A DNA stretch of 64,000 bases from Setaria digitata (Eukaryota; Nematoda; Chromadorea; Rhabditida; Setariidae). Position numbers and translations under genes: made by a program. Below the pieces are notes generated by a model. The model did not search any database, was not told the origin of the DNA, and saw only the letters and a list, made by a program, of their open reading frames with translations. The first letter of the stretch is position 1; every line of letters begins with the position of its first letter. Location of the stretch: NCBI GenBank assembly GCA_003640385.1, contig RCAB01000069.1, positions 124,001 through 188,000 on the forward strand, written 5' to 3'. This document shows positions 14,618 to 27,223 of the stretch, one piece after another.

Positions 14618-14629
14618 ATTTTAGGAACA
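14618..14629 (+). promoter_or_regulatory. 3' splice (probable SL trans-splice) acceptor of the transporter gene
   Basis: The acceptor AATTTTAG ends at 14624, leaving five bases (GAACA) before the ATG at 14630. This spacing is typical of spliced-leader addition in nematodes and supports this start over upstream open sequence in the same frame. Confidence 0.5.
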
Positions 14630-17600
14630 ATGAACAAGAAAAAGATTTCGGTAACCGTTGGGTCATTTGGAGTTGTGGAGAATGGAAAGAGTAATGACGA
14701 AAGACATCGAAACCAACAGGGCTTAGGATGGATTATAACAAGTTTTTTTGTGGTTGGTGATTTGGCTGGTGGTGGCATTGTTGCCTTGCCAGCAGCCATT
14801 GTACAAACAAGTAAGTTTACAATAAACTTGAGCCTGGACTTGAAATCACAAAAACAACTTTATGCGCAAATGTCATCAGCCAACATTTATCACTAATTTT
14901 ACAGATTTTTTGCCGGGACTAGTGATGAACGTTGTGATGGCTTTATCAATGACATATACTGCGCACATGCTAGGCCTCAGTTGGACCATTCTGCAGCGCA
15001 GATGGCCAGAATATCGGGAACATTGTCGGAAGCCATATCCGGAAATGGGTGGACGTGCGATGGGTAACACTGTGAAGTAAATCATAACTTTCTTAAGATT
15101 GAATAATACTAATACTGCATAGAGCAAGGATTTCTTAACTTATCACGTTAAATATTAAAGATTAGCAAAATGTCTAAGCAGTAGATAGAATAAGTTCTCT
15201 CTAAATTATTAATTTTATAAAAGGCCAAAGAAAGTTGCCAATCTTTGCAGTTTTAAACTATAAAGACTAAATATAATATAACCATTTGTAAGTCAGAACT
15301 TGATAGATAATCCTTACAGAAGCCAAGCGAACTTTGATTTCTCATCTGAGTGGATTTCGCATCAATTTCATAAATATTTAGGCACTTAAAACAAGCTCAT
15401 CTATCTTAAATTTTTTAGGTACTTTGTTTAAACATTTTCTACGCATTTTAAACATTGTTTAAAACATTTGAATAAACTGCGAAAATATCTTAACAAAATA
15501 TATGAAAATGCTTTTGAATTAATTTATAATTGATAGATTAGTCAACTGTAGTTTCAAAGCTGACAGAATCTATAAAAAAAAAAAAGTTTTCACTATTTAG
15601 ACACGTAGTATCAGTATGTACTAACATCACGCAATTTGGTATCGCTGTTGTATATCTGATATTATCAGCTAAAAATATATGCGATTTTATCGATGCCTTC
15701 TTCAAAATTGAAATATCATTTTGCTATGTAATATTATTTGTTGGTATATGTCTTTTGCCTGTTACATTTCTGAAATCGCCACAAGATTTTTGGTAATTTT
15801 AATTTATTTTAATTTACTCCTAGAACGATAATTTCTTCATTGTTTCATTAACATAATGAGGTTAGAGATATTCGGAAAAATTTTGAGCTACTGGACATTA
15901 CTAGGGATTTTAAAGTTTTCCAAGATTTAAATTATAGAATTTAAAGATGGAAATAATTTTGCAAAGAAAATGTTTGAATTTAAGTCCCTGCGTAATATGA
16001 TTATTTTGAAGGTGGGCAATAATATTAGCAATGATTACAACAGCACTTGCCCTGATAATGGTTATGATCGGAGCTGTAATGGATTATACGACTTGCTCTC
16101 CCGAAAGAGGCTTCAATGACAATGTCGTCCCTACAAACTATTTTCTTGCACTCGGAACGTTTTTGTTTTCTTACGGTGGACATGCGGCATTTCCGACAAT
16201 TCTTCATGACATGCGGAAACCGTACCACTTTACGCGATCAGCCGTTATGGCCTTCGCTAGTAATTTAAATTGAATTATTTCTAGTTTTTCAGTCTTTTCA
16301 AAATTCTCTCTTTTCATTTCAAATCTTCAATTTCTTTGTCTTAGCACAACAAAAGTTCTTGTCTTGCACTCGAATCTTGTGCATCTAATGATAAGTTCTC
16401 TTCCTACTGAGAATGAGTTCTTCGAAGGAAGAGTACAGAGAAAAACAAATATCAGCTGCTAGTTTGCAATTTTTTTCCAAAATTTAATTTATTGGAAATA
16501 GATAAATTTCGCTGCCACTTTCCTCCTACTTTTCTTGATTCCACCACCGGTTTTTCAATAAATTAAATCTTAATAAATTAAATAGGAAATTAAAACTATT
16601 TGGGAATATAAAAGTTCAAATTGCAGTTGTGTTTATACTTTACACACCGGTTTGTGTCCTTGGTTATATGACATACGGCAATTCGTTACGAGAATCGATT
16701 CTAAATTCGGTTCAAAATACAGCCCTGCAGCAGGGAGCTAATTTTTTGATAACCCTCCACTGCATACTTACTCTCACCATTGTCTTCAATCCTCTTAATC
16801 AAGAAGCCGAGGAAGTTTTCGGTATTCCACATCGTCAGTCTTTCAACATTTACCTTATTTCTTATTAAAATTAATTTTCAAAATGCGAAAACACTTTGGA
16901 ACCTAGCCTGCGTTAGCAAAGATAGTCATAGTCATTAATGTTGAGAATGAGACCAGTAAAAAAAGGATTAGCGATAAAGGAGAGATGAAAATAGTTATAA
17001 TGAAAATTTGTTACACTTGTCAGGACAGTAAAGATGCTGTGAAGTCTTATCCCAAACTCATTACATAGCCAAATTTCAGATTTTTGCTGGCAGAGAGTAC
17101 TGGTTCGTACTGGAATGATGTTGACTGTAGTATTTGTGGCAGAAAGTTTGCCTACATTTGGACCACTGCTGGGTTTAGTGGGTAGTTCAACGCTAACTCT
17201 CACTTCGCTTGTTTTTCCATGCTTGTTCTATCTTTATTTAACGGTTGGTGATGAAATGGCTGATGAAAAGGGAAAGAAAAGACCAGACGAGATACCAACA
17301 GTTGCCGAGTTGGATTTTTTTAATTTAAAAATTTTCTCGTAGTCGTTTGTTGAAAGATAATATGGCCGAATTTTGGATTCTTCTACTTCTTGAAGATTAA
17401 TTTACCCAAGTCAAAAAATGATTAAGCTATTTTACTAGATCCAACGTACACTTTGAAAACAGCAAAAATTTGTGTTAATTCGAAAACTTATTTTAGAAGT
17501 CATTTCCAAAAGCACAGTTTTTTAATAGCATAACGTACTTGCAGTGTATTACTACGGTCACCAAGACGTCGTCTGATCATCTGTTCTTTGATCATTTGTA

Positions 17601-18316
17601 AGGCTTTTCTTTATTTGACTAATAAGTCTTAATTTAGTCTTTTAAATTATGGACAAGAAATTATCTTTTCCACTTGAAAATACATCTGACTGAGAATATG
17701 GTGTACAACACCATATCCGACAGCCTCATTCTTCCCTAAAAAATCATTTTCGCACATCTATCTTTTAATTGAGCTTTTATAGAATTGCTTAATAAAACTT
17801 AAAATTTTATTTCCATTAGAACTGACGTAAACAGGCAACAAAAATGATGGTGAAAACACACCTGCATTGGGTACAAGCCAAAGTATCACAAAATATCCGG
17901 TCATGTGATAAATCTGATCATGTGCTTGTCAGAACAAACAACAGTAAACAGCTCTGTATATATGCATCCTGTATTGCTGTCAAAATTTAAAAACGCTGAG
18001 CAAATTATACAGACTGTAACAGTATCAGGTCCGGATCTCTCAACATTTTGTAAAGAAATTGATTCCGCATACTTGCTACTGTATTTTTTAAGCAATTGGA
18101 TTGCTCGGTGGTTCACTGTCAACTTACACAGCTGTCAAGGAATTAGCAACAACTCGATTCGCTATGCCATGCTATGTCCAGCCATTCCTGCCATCTACGG
18201 AATCAAATCCACCTGAAGGTTACCTGAATTGCTGTGGAGTTTGGCAGAACATCACACGATTGGAAGACATTTCCGATTGTAACCCGTATATGGATTTCTA
18301 TAATCAAAAACTGTAA
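14630..18316 (+). CDS. Amino acid/auxin permease (AAAP, SLC32/36-like) transporter
   Basis: Multi-pass membrane transporter of the AAAP family, predicted to move amino acids with protons. The substrate cannot be told from sequence. Eight exons join in phase: 14630-14810, 14905-15076, 15601-15792, 16012-16259, 16627-16833, 17080-17308, 17545-17597, 18093-18316, giving about 501 residues. The N-terminal cytosolic tail leads into the family's first helix, GDLAGGGIVALPAAIVQT (about residues 42-60). Later landmarks are SYGGHAAFPTILHDMRKP, LGYMTYGNS, IPHHFCWQRVLVRTGMM and GLLGGSLSTYTAV, all in the usual order. The last exon adds a Cys-containing tail after the final helix. The donor of exon 6 (GTTGGA) is weak but is the one that keeps phase. 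The exon-5 donor is read as CATC|GTCAGT because it restores the conserved IPHHF. Family assignment is strong; the exon 6/7 borders are less so. Confidence 0.88.
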
Positions 18317-20875
18317 CGCAGATAAAATGGGTCAGAATTACAGTATTCTTTATCTCATTTCTCCTCCAAAGAATTCTAAAGTAGCTAAAGTTAAATAACG
18401 AGTAGCAAAAATCATTCGTTCAATGATTTTTTTTCAAAAATAGTTTATGAACTTGAGAAGAGAAAAGAAAACACTCTGATTATGAAATCGTTTAACTTTC
18501 AGTAGTAAAGAGCACAAAGGAAAACAAGGTAATTAAAAACATTAACTAATATTCAAACAAAATAGTTGATATTAGTTATTTGTTCCTGAGAAAGTAAAAG
18601 AAAAGATCAACTGTGTTTAAGAAGTCATGAGGGCAAAAAATATCGAGAAATCTGACCAGTTGTGAGAATTTCAATAATTCATTACTGATAAACAAACAAG
18701 CGAAAGATTCTAAAAAAAATATTGCGGACTTTTGAAAGTTTTCCAAAAACTTCAATGGCAAGCCATTAATCTTTAGTGTGAAAAGAAGGAAGATATATGG
18801 TGGAATGATATATATGAATATATTTGCTTTTATAAATAATATAAATAAACTACTTATATATAGCTTCTATTTCTCTTGTGCTTATATACATATATGCAAA
18901 TAAGTGTATAGTAGACATATGCAAAGCTTGTTACTTTGTTTCTTCAACTTACCAAATCTTCCGTTCATAAGAATTGTACAGTGAGTACTGGCTGATGCAT
19001 CTTCAGAAGATAAAATTTTGTTTCCATCCTTAGCGTGCAATTTCAAGCTTTATCATCTTTAACTCTTGTACCTTTAAAATTCTAGACCTTATTGATCCCA
19101 TTTACTTAATATTCTATTTCTCCACCATTTCCGTGTCTATTGTTAACTTCTGGAAACTTATAATTATTTCATAATTATAAATTTATCATTATTATTAGAA
19201 TTTGGAAGACCTACGTAAAATTCCCCTAAAGACTTTGTAAAATCAGTTATTGTTATTATTTCTCTGTGCATAGTCTTTCTTTTCCTCCCTCTTTTTGACC
19301 AGTTTTTGTTTGTAAATAAGTTTATGAGGTTTATTTGTCCCAATAAATTTATCTGAATGAGTTCTCATAATGATTACTGCTCCAAGAAGCTTCGAGAACT
19401 CAAGAAGAGAAGACATTGAACTGAGTAATGCTCCCAACTTTGAGATGGAAAAATTCTAGTTCTAGATATATATGAATTAAATGATGTAGCCGCGCTTCAA
19501 TTGCATCGAAGTATGCGTTAATCCGAATGAAGCTTTTTAAATGAGGTAAAATGAGTGTGGATTGGAACAGATTGTGGAAATTTGTAAACACTGAAGAACA
19601 CTTTAATATACAAATTTGCATTTTCCATACACTTGAAAGTCAGGAAATAACGGAAAGCAATCATTTATACAGATTTCTGTTTCCAAGACGTGTGACTACC
19701 GCAACTTCGTGTAGCTGAAATATTTCCATACGAGAATATGGAACAGGAGTTGCCGTTGTCGACGACGTCTGTAATTCAGTAAAACTGCCGCAGCTGTTCG
19801 AAAACTAGAAAAGCCGCTTCTTATAAATATAAAAAAATTATTTATAAAAAACTCAAGAAATAAATTTCTCGTCTAAATAACAAAAATTCTTTTTTAGCCA
19901 ATTTTACAGAAATTTTTCTTCTTAAAAGGATTTAAGGAACAAAAGTGTTCCTGAAAAACAAAAAATCCCAAACTTCATCTAGATATATTGTTAAAGCAAA
20001 ATTTAATTGGTGAATATCAGTATTTGAATTTAGTTTCTTTCTCTCAGATTAAGTTTATTACATGATAAAAAGCAATCTATTTATTGCTCATCCATGTCTG
20101 ATAAATTTCTTGAATCCTACCACGGTAATACAAGATATCTTCAGCAATATCTAGAAAGAAAAGCCTGTTTAAAATTAGTATTTTAAAAACATTTGAAAAT
20201 TTGCTATCATTCACAAATTTAAAGTTATCCAGAAATAGAGCTTATTTATTTATGCACTTTTAAAACTTTAATTTATGACTCAAATTTAAGTTTTGCATCG
20301 AAAAAATTGTTTCTGTTCATACAAAATATTTTTTTAAAACAGGAATTTAACCAATCACGATATGGTTTGCTTGAGCTCAAGTAGAGAGGTCTTCTGCAAA
20401 GCAATCAGTTATTGCTATCATTTGTTATTTGCAAAAGTTTATGGCAAATTTGAGCGATTTGGATGTGACTTACCACAAAATCAGCAAGAAATGACACTTG
20501 CATATACACCACCAAATGGAAGTTATCAGCAAATCTGTATCTCCACAAGTCAGAAATTAAAAATTTGACGGCACTTCGGAAGCACATCCCTCTAAATTAT
20601 GCGTGCTAGAATTTTATCCCATCGAAACAGTTTCATTTCATCGAAGTAGTGAAAAGCTAGTAATGATTTTCGCATTTAACGAACAAGAACCTTTGCTCAA
20701 TTTTCTTTTAGCTTACATTCAAATCTTTCCTTTATTAACATCAAAATAAAATAAATCTAAGCAAATGATCATTTAAAAATCTGAAGACACGCGCAAAATG
20801 TAATTATGTACAGGAAACACAAAACTATGCTACTGCACCACATTACACTGTAATCAGCAATGGATCGTTAACACA
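18317..20875. other. Intergenic region, no supported gene
   Basis: A 2.5 kb AT-rich gap between the transporter and the four-pass protein. Open frames at 20362-20568 and around 20580-20750 on the plus strand have mixed composition, but no recognisable motif and no phase-compatible splice partner. They could be 5' exons of the downstream gene, but I cannot show it. Confidence 0.5.
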
Positions 20876-22550
20876 ATGTCAAGAGAATTTAACAGAAGCC
20901 AAGTGTTGAACCTGATGATCGGAGTGGCACTAATCATCATGCCGTGGAATGTTTTGTTTTGCTACATCAACCGATCGTGGTTGAAAGTTGTACCAAATTT
21001 CTCTTCACTATTATTTCATCGCAGTACTTTGAGTGGCGTTCACAGATGGTTCCTTTTTCCTGTTATCTTAAATGTAAGTACAAGGCATAAATTCATGGCA
21101 CCTCCTTCCAGAAGATTCAAAAACTTCAAATTTTTCCAAATTTGTAACCACACTCGACTAGAATTAAAAAAATTAAACATACGAATATCATATCCAGATA
21201 GTCCTTTCGATGTGTCTATTACTTTCGTCTTGGATCCCCGCAGTAGTGACTTGCAAAAGTCGCAGTGAAGAACGTCATATTACCGAGATGATATTTCTTC
21301 CGCAGATATTCAACAATTCCACACTATTATCCTTATTTTTTATCCCGTTCGGCTTTCTACCACTAACATCCATACCATGTCTTGCATTTTGCGCGATTAC
21401 TACGGTAAGTGATTTATGCAAGAACGTTATTCATCCGAAACTAATTCTTAACAAATATTTTTGAGTCTCATGTAAAGCAATCTCAACACATGCCACAGGA
21501 ACTGGAAATTGTCGATTAACATCAAACTTATTCACAGTAACCTAGTTTTGAATCATAGATTCATTTCTTCAGGTTAGTGAAAGGCCTTCTCGTATACAAT
21601 CAGTTAAAACACTAATGATATACTGTGATGGTATATTTGCCATTATTTATTACACATCTGCATATTTTATGGGCAAATATGTTAATTCATTCGTGGAATC
21701 ATTTCATTTGGAATGTACAGTTCAAACACGATACTGGACGGTAACATCCACTAACTACACTGTTTTTCTTCGAGGATATAACTAGACCCTTCTGGGGAAA
21801 CTTTTTGATAATATACTAGCTATTGCTAGCAATACAAAAATTACATACATAGGCATAAATAAATGGACTTCATTTAACTGCTGTAGTGTTTGGAATTTAC
21901 TACCGCTGCTAGCTTAACTCACAAACTCATCCACACCAATTTTTTTTTTTTACTCCAACGAATATGGATCAAACTTTAAAATCTAAGCCTCCATGGAAAA
22001 TATCCTTCAGCAGACTTTAAATAACAGTTACTAGTTTCTATTGCCAGCTTCATTTACAAAGATTTGTGAACATGTAGAAGTTTTTAAGCAATCACAAGGT
22101 CATAAGGTCTATTACTCTCAAGTGGTGGGTATTTTAAAGTTCAATATTATAAAAAAAGAAAAAACAGATTGCAACGATAATTGCATACTCGATCGGTCTG
22201 TTATGTACAGTGACTGTCCTTCTTCTGATTACCACCCGACCAACTGAATCAAGTAAGAAGCAGAAGGATGAGCCTTTGGCAAATGAATATTTAGCGAGAA
22301 GTCGGGAATCACTGCAACAAGCAAGCAGCGCATCAATAAGTACAGCACATTCTGCATCAACTGATTCGAAACATAACACTATTGAGCTTTCACCAGAGGT
22401 TAGCGGTTACTGGAATTGTAGCAGGGATAAAATATAAATCTCTCTTTAAAACCGAAAAATAACAAAACTTCAAATTAGGAAAATGCTGTGGAATCAATAG
22501 CATCCAATGAAAGTCAAATCCCGCGAACCAAACCTTCCCCTGGATTTTAA
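20876..22550 (+). CDS. Predicted four-transmembrane protein, function unknown
   Basis: I do not recognise the family. Five exons, all phase 0, join as 20876-21073, 21306-21404, 21573-21740, 22168-22398, 22479-22550 and give 255 residues. Donors are good (GTAAGT after exons 1 and 2). Four hydrophobic stretches are visible: LNLMIGVALIIMPWNVLFCY (about residues 11-30), LSLFFIPFGFLPLTSIPCLA (about 73-92), LMIYCDGIFAIIYYTSAYFM (about 112-131) and IATIIAYSIGLLCTVTVLLL (about 156-175). A long polar Ser/Thr-rich C-terminal tail follows. The four-helix layout with a cytosolic tail resembles MARVEL or claudin-like tetraspan proteins, but that is a shape argument only. The ATG at 20876 is the first Met of the open exon; a further upstream exon is possible. 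MSP-domain exons follow 165 bp later and could belong to the same gene. Confidence 0.6.
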
Positions 22551-22714
22551 AAACTGTCATACCACTGTCAATCCAAGAAATGAAATCAGCGTCCTTCTTC
22601 TCTCCTCATATAATTTTTTACCTGCTTTTTGTTTCTTAACCAATTCACTGTTACACGCCACTGTCAACTAATTCATTACTGCCCTTTTTTATTTTTAAAA
22701 TAAAGTAATTTCAG

Positions 22715-23482
22715 CCATTCATTGTTAACAGTAGCAGTGGAATCCTAAATCTGAGAAATGTTTATAGTAATGATTGGGCTGCTATTCGAATTCTCAGCAA
22801 CAACAGCGAACTGAGCATTCATCCAACCAAATTTTTATTACCACCAGGCCGTATGAGCGCTGTGAGCTTTTAAGAATCAAAATCAAATTTCATTCTTTTT
22901 ATCTTTGCAAACAAATGCACAAACAAGAAAATAAAGTTACGGGTTAAAATAACATGTTAAGTCTAGCAAAATAACTTTCACTTAATTAAAAAAATAGAAT
23001 AACATCAAAAATGAAATACTTCTATACATTTTTACGCATCAGTTTAGAACTTTGCTTTGGTTAACTTTCTAACAGATCAGTGCAAATAAAATATGAATTT
23101 TCCAGGGAAGGGAAAAACTAGTTCAATTGAACCGTAGCAAAAACAAGCTTGCAATCTGTGAAACAATTAGTTATTTTAGAAATTGCAAAAGAAAAATATT
23201 GGATTCATTAAATAATCGAATTGACAGCAGAAGTAAGCAAGATGTAAGTGACCCAAAACCAAAAGAGTAGTTGGAATAAGCTTTATTTAAATGTTTCAGA
23301 CCGAAGTGACGCTGAAAAATCAGCTAAATGGAGAGCTATCTAGTCGGCTCCTTGTACAGTGGTATATAATAGGAGAGGACTGCCCAGCACGGAACGTGAA
23401 TGCCCTATGGACGAGACCATATTGCGTCCCACGTGATCAATGGCATTGCAAAATCATTCCTGTCTATTTCGATTTTGGCTGA
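22715..23482 (+). CDS. MSP-domain (major sperm protein-like) exons, no start codon of their own
   Basis: Three phase-0 exons, 22715-22861, 23106-23243 and 23300-23482, encode 155 residues that read as a divergent MSP beta-sandwich. The first exon has the LxLRNxxSNDWAAIRILSNN strand pair and the P-x-x-F-L-L-P-P-G turn. The second has the RSKNKLAIC region. The third has LLVQWYII and the terminal DQWHCKIIPVYFDF strand. MSP domains in nematode sperm form cytoskeletal filaments; in other proteins (VAP-like) they bind peptide motifs. The frame upstream of 22715 is closed by TAA just before the acceptor, so at least one upstream exon is required. The nearest compatible donor is at 22398/22399 in the four-pass gene, also phase 0. 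The domain spans more residues than a typical MSP, because of an insert of about 40 residues across exons 2 and 3. Confidence 0.65.
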
Positions 23483-24051
23483 TCTACGTATAAATTCAGC
23501 ACTGCATTCATGCTTGACACATTAACTAGAAATTAAAACTTCGACTAAAAGAATTAATGAGGAAACCGAATGATTATTCGTTTGACCACAATTATGCCGC
23601 CCCATAAGAAAGTATTACTTTTCATAATGTAAGTTAACGCAAACTGGGCTTCTAACGGCCAGTGCGAAATGCCATTAAAGAATATCCACGTCCGTGCAAC
23701 CTTAACCACCACGTTCCCCTTCCATCCTCCAACGGACGTGTTAAATTTCAGATAGACTTATGAGGGCTCACGTTCAAGTTGCGATTTCGACTTACTCTCA
23801 GCACACGTATGAAAACCATAAATTTCATTCACCTTCACGAGTATGACTTAGAACTACATACAAGTCTGCATTTATTCACCTTTAATATATTAAATTTATC
23901 GATTTGGTTTTTAGGACACACTCTAGGATTTTCCTATTTAGGACTTATTTTATAGGAAACATCACGGTAATATTGAAATAACATCGTAATTTGTGATTGC
24001 CGACTTTGCTGGAAAGCAAAGACGAGTAATTCAGGACCTTTCAGTACTCCC
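23483..24051. other. Intergenic spacer before ALG5
   Basis: 570 bp between the MSP exons and ALG5, with no coding signal seen. It ends in an acceptor (CTTTCAG, AG at 24043-24044) seven bases before the ALG5 ATG, consistent with spliced-leader addition. Confidence 0.5.
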
Positions 24052-26366
24052 ATGGATTTGATAATGGTACTGCTAGGGTTCCTAGTATCCGGTATTCCTC
24101 TCTCTATCACCTGCCTTTATCTTCTGTCATGGCTTACTCCTTGGCCTATTCGGACTCGAAAAGAGCTGATGCAGCCATTATTTGCCTACACCCCCGATAA
24201 CCCTGAAAGCGAGAAATTCATGCCATTATTAGTAGACGATGAGTCTGGACAACTTCATTGTACCAAACCAGATTTATATCTTTCCATTATTATTCCTGCT
24301 ATGAACGAACAGGTAATTCATTTACTCCACTGATATTTTTGAGTTTTTTATTTGCACAGGAAGCATCTCAGTTACTTCAAATTATAACATAGTTTACTTT
24401 CGTTTTTCAAATTTGATATTTGGTGTTAAAATGGACATATTGTCTGCAAATTTGCAAATAAATAAAAGAATTGGACATGGAGTTCAAATAATTTCATTTC
24501 AGTTATTTCCAGGAAAGACTTCCGGTTATGTTGAATGAGTGCTTATCCTATTTGGAAGATCGGCAGAATAAAGATGACCTGTTTACATACGAGGTGGATT
24601 CCTTACAGAGATATGAAAAAATATGCTTTCAGTGTAGAGTTTAAGTAGACGAGATTTCAAACTCTCTAAATCAAAGGAAGAGATCCTTTTTCACAATTAT
24701 ATAAGTGAAATATACATAGCATTTGGAGAGTTTTTTTTTTTAACTTCAGCATTTTCATTGTGACATTACTTTTCCGTGATAGCATAAAATCTATTTAAGG
24801 AACAGAAAAGTCAAATTTAGGAGAGGTTATATAATTCATCAAAAACACCAAAAAGGGTAAATTGGTTCTTTATTTTTAATACGCATTCTGGCATTTATGG
24901 TTACTTTTGTAGGTTATTGTGGTAGACGATGGCAGCACAGATAGAACTGCTGATACAGGTTATCGTTATACGGAGAAATGTGGAAGAAAAATCAGAGTCT
25001 TGAAGCTAGAGAAAAATTTGGGAAAAGGTATTCCTAAATTTCGAATTTTTTCTAGAATTTTTGGCTGAAACGATTCCGTTACAGGTGGAGCAGTGCGCAG
25101 CGGTGTGTTATGTGCTCGTGGTTCATTGATTTTGTTCGCAGATGCAGATGGTGCCACGAAATTCGCTGACTTTGAGCATGTAGAAGAAAAATTACTTAAC
25201 CTAGCAGCTCTCGAGAGCTGTAAGAAAAGAGACAGTCTTGACTGGGTTATTCCTGCTATAGCTATTGGTTCAAGGTCTGTTTGGTCTTAATGGAAAATTT
25301 GCTTCGCTGGAAAATTTTTTAAATGTAACAGTTTTAGTTTGTTAAAAAAAACCGATGAGCTTTTGTTTTATCATCATGGCAACATCTAAATTTAATTTAT
25401 TTTGTAGTGGTCTTCAAAACCAGAAATAGAACAAAAGTTTATTTTTAGACTTTTTGTCTTGTAGATAAGCGAAATTCTCTACCTAATTTTTTTTACATTG
25501 TTTGTACTGTTGCATTTCTTTAAAATTTTGCAAGAACTGTTCAGTTTATGTTCCAGTGCTTTTTCTTTCTGAATGGTACAACAGTCACCATGTCAGAGCT
25601 AAAAAAGATCAGTTTCAGTATGCTGAAGTGTGCTTCGAAGCCATAGGAAGCTTTTTGCATATTCTGCGTTTATGTTTCTGTTTTCAGAGCACACATGGAA
25701 AAAAAAAGCATAGCAACACGTTCCCTAGTACGAACCTTTTTAATGATGGGATTTCATTTGATGGTGTACATTTTCACTGTCAGAACAGTACGTGACACCC
25801 AATGTGGATTCAAATTATTTACGCGTGGAGCCGTTTGTAAGGTTAGCATTATTATGGTTTTTATTTTTTATTTTTCGAGAATTCCATAAAAATATGTATT
25901 CTCATCCGTGTAATTTCTATTTCTTTAACCTCCAGTCTAACACTTAATAATGCCTAAATGTCTGTCTCATTGACCGTCAATCTTTCAGTTAGTTTGGGTA
26001 CTTGACATTAACACTTTAGTTTTTAATTCATTTAAATTCTGGAGTTTCAAGCTCGATTAGCCTTTGGAATCCTATTTTGAAATTAATCAAAAAAGAAAAA
26101 GGAAAAGAAATATAAAGAAGCTAAAGATTTAGCACTAAAATATTTTATTACAGTTATTCCCATTGTTGCATATTGAGCGATGGGCATTTGATGTTGAGTT
26201 GTTGTTTCTCGCCGAGCAGTTCAACATTCCAATCATTGAAGTACCAGTAACATGGCATGAAGTTGATGGTTCTAAAATAGTGCCTATAGTTTCATGGATT
26301 CAAATGGGTCGTGACTTGATACTTATTTGGTTTCGCTACACTGCCGGTATTTGGAAGTGTAGTTAA
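24052..26366 (+). CDS. algn-5: Dolichyl-phosphate beta-glucosyltransferase (ALG5)
   Basis: Transfers glucose from UDP-glucose to dolichyl phosphate on the ER membrane. The product, Dol-P-Glc, is the glucose donor for completing the N-glycan precursor. Six exons join in phase: 24052-24312, 24513-24593, 24913-25027, 25085-25274, 25688-25841, 26154-26366, giving 337 residues, close to the usual size of about 325-335. An N-terminal membrane anchor (about residues 4-26) is followed by a GT-A family 2 domain. This opens with [10 protein letters not shown] and contains the nucleotide-binding DDGSTD (about 119-124) and the metal-binding DADG (about 172-175). The family-specific segments [31 protein letters not shown] and [12 protein letters not shown] follow in order. 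The ATG follows a splice acceptor by seven bases. AATAAA occurs about 260 bp after the stop. No defects seen. Confidence 0.96.
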
Positions 26367-27223
26367 TTTTAAAATTTACTAGTTCAGATTTAGTTTGACT
26401 GGTAATCATGTTATTAAATAATATTATACCTCTTATATGATTATGTTTTTTGAAAACTTCGTATGACACTTTTAGGTTATCAGATCTATCCGTTTATTAT
26501 TAATTGTGTCTACTGGACTTAGTTAAGTGATACATTATAGCATCCTTTCCATCTTTGCATCTGCAAGTATTTTTCGCTGTATTTTGACACCACTCATTCC
26601 ACCTTCATTTTGGTGTCCAAGTTAACTAATAAATTTGAATAGCTTGAATTTTGTTTTTTTCATTTGATGATGGCTGTACAGTATGATCTTTCCGATGTCT
26701 GTCAAGATTTTTAATACGTTACGATGTGATCTTTTTACGCTAATTCCTCCAGTATATTTTTGTTTTCCTACTTGTTCAGCATAGTTGTAATTGTTCTTTT
26801 GTAAATTCTTCTTTTTTTCTTTTAACTCTTTAAACCTCGTCTATGTTTATAGCTTTATTTCGGGAAAATGTACAAAGGAGATAAGAGAATACCTGTGATA
26901 ACCTTAATATGAGTATTTTCCTGTTTTTATTTCCTTTTTGCCACTATACCAATTTTACATGTTCTGTTTGTTCTTGGTTTTTATTATGCATTTTGTTAAT
27001 TTTGAAAGTATAATACAGTTGTTGGATTTTTCACAAGCTCGTTTATAGTCTTCAGTTAATCTGCTAATAGTGTATTACTATTCACTTATTCAGTGACCAA
27101 TACTGCTCAGGGCACTACTTTAAAAGTTGGACTAGTCATTATAACTTGGTCGGAGTGGACTAATTTTGGACTTTTTTAGCTGAGAGTAGTGAATTGAAAA
27201 TTAACTGGATCTTTTGCAAGACG
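26367..27223. other. Intergenic spacer between ALG5 and POLR1C
   Basis: 857 bp of T-rich sequence with no coding signal. It contains the ALG5 3' end (AATAAA near 26627). The spacing is longer than the roughly 100-500 bp typical of worm operons, so co-transcription is not indicated. Confidence 0.5.

Larger units (their letters stand above)
8877..14629. other. Long AT-rich intergenic region
   Basis: I saw no exon with family similarity on either strand in this 5.7 kb stretch. Its open frames (for example near 12.3 kb, 12.8 kb and 13.1 kb) are short, rich in Ile/Asn/Phe/Lys as expected of AT-rich DNA, and lack splice context. No tRNA, rRNA or transposase-like signal was found. The only clear repeat is the short TA run at 11622-11641. 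The right end must hold the promoter of the transporter that starts at 14630. Confidence 0.6.

Noticed and set aside
14519..14896. Longer open frame extending the first transporter exon upstream and through the first intron
   Set aside because: The upstream part precedes a clear acceptor at 14624 and has no ATG of its own. The downstream part reads past a good GTAAGT donor.
17905..18216. 103-codon plus-strand frame overlapping the last transporter exon
   Set aside because: It reads the terminal exon in the wrong frame. The correct frame continues the conserved GLLGGSLSTYTAV segment.
18101..18316. Treating the terminal transporter exon as a separate small gene
   Set aside because: It has no ATG at its start, and it joins in phase through 17545-17597 to the transporter, completing its last helix.
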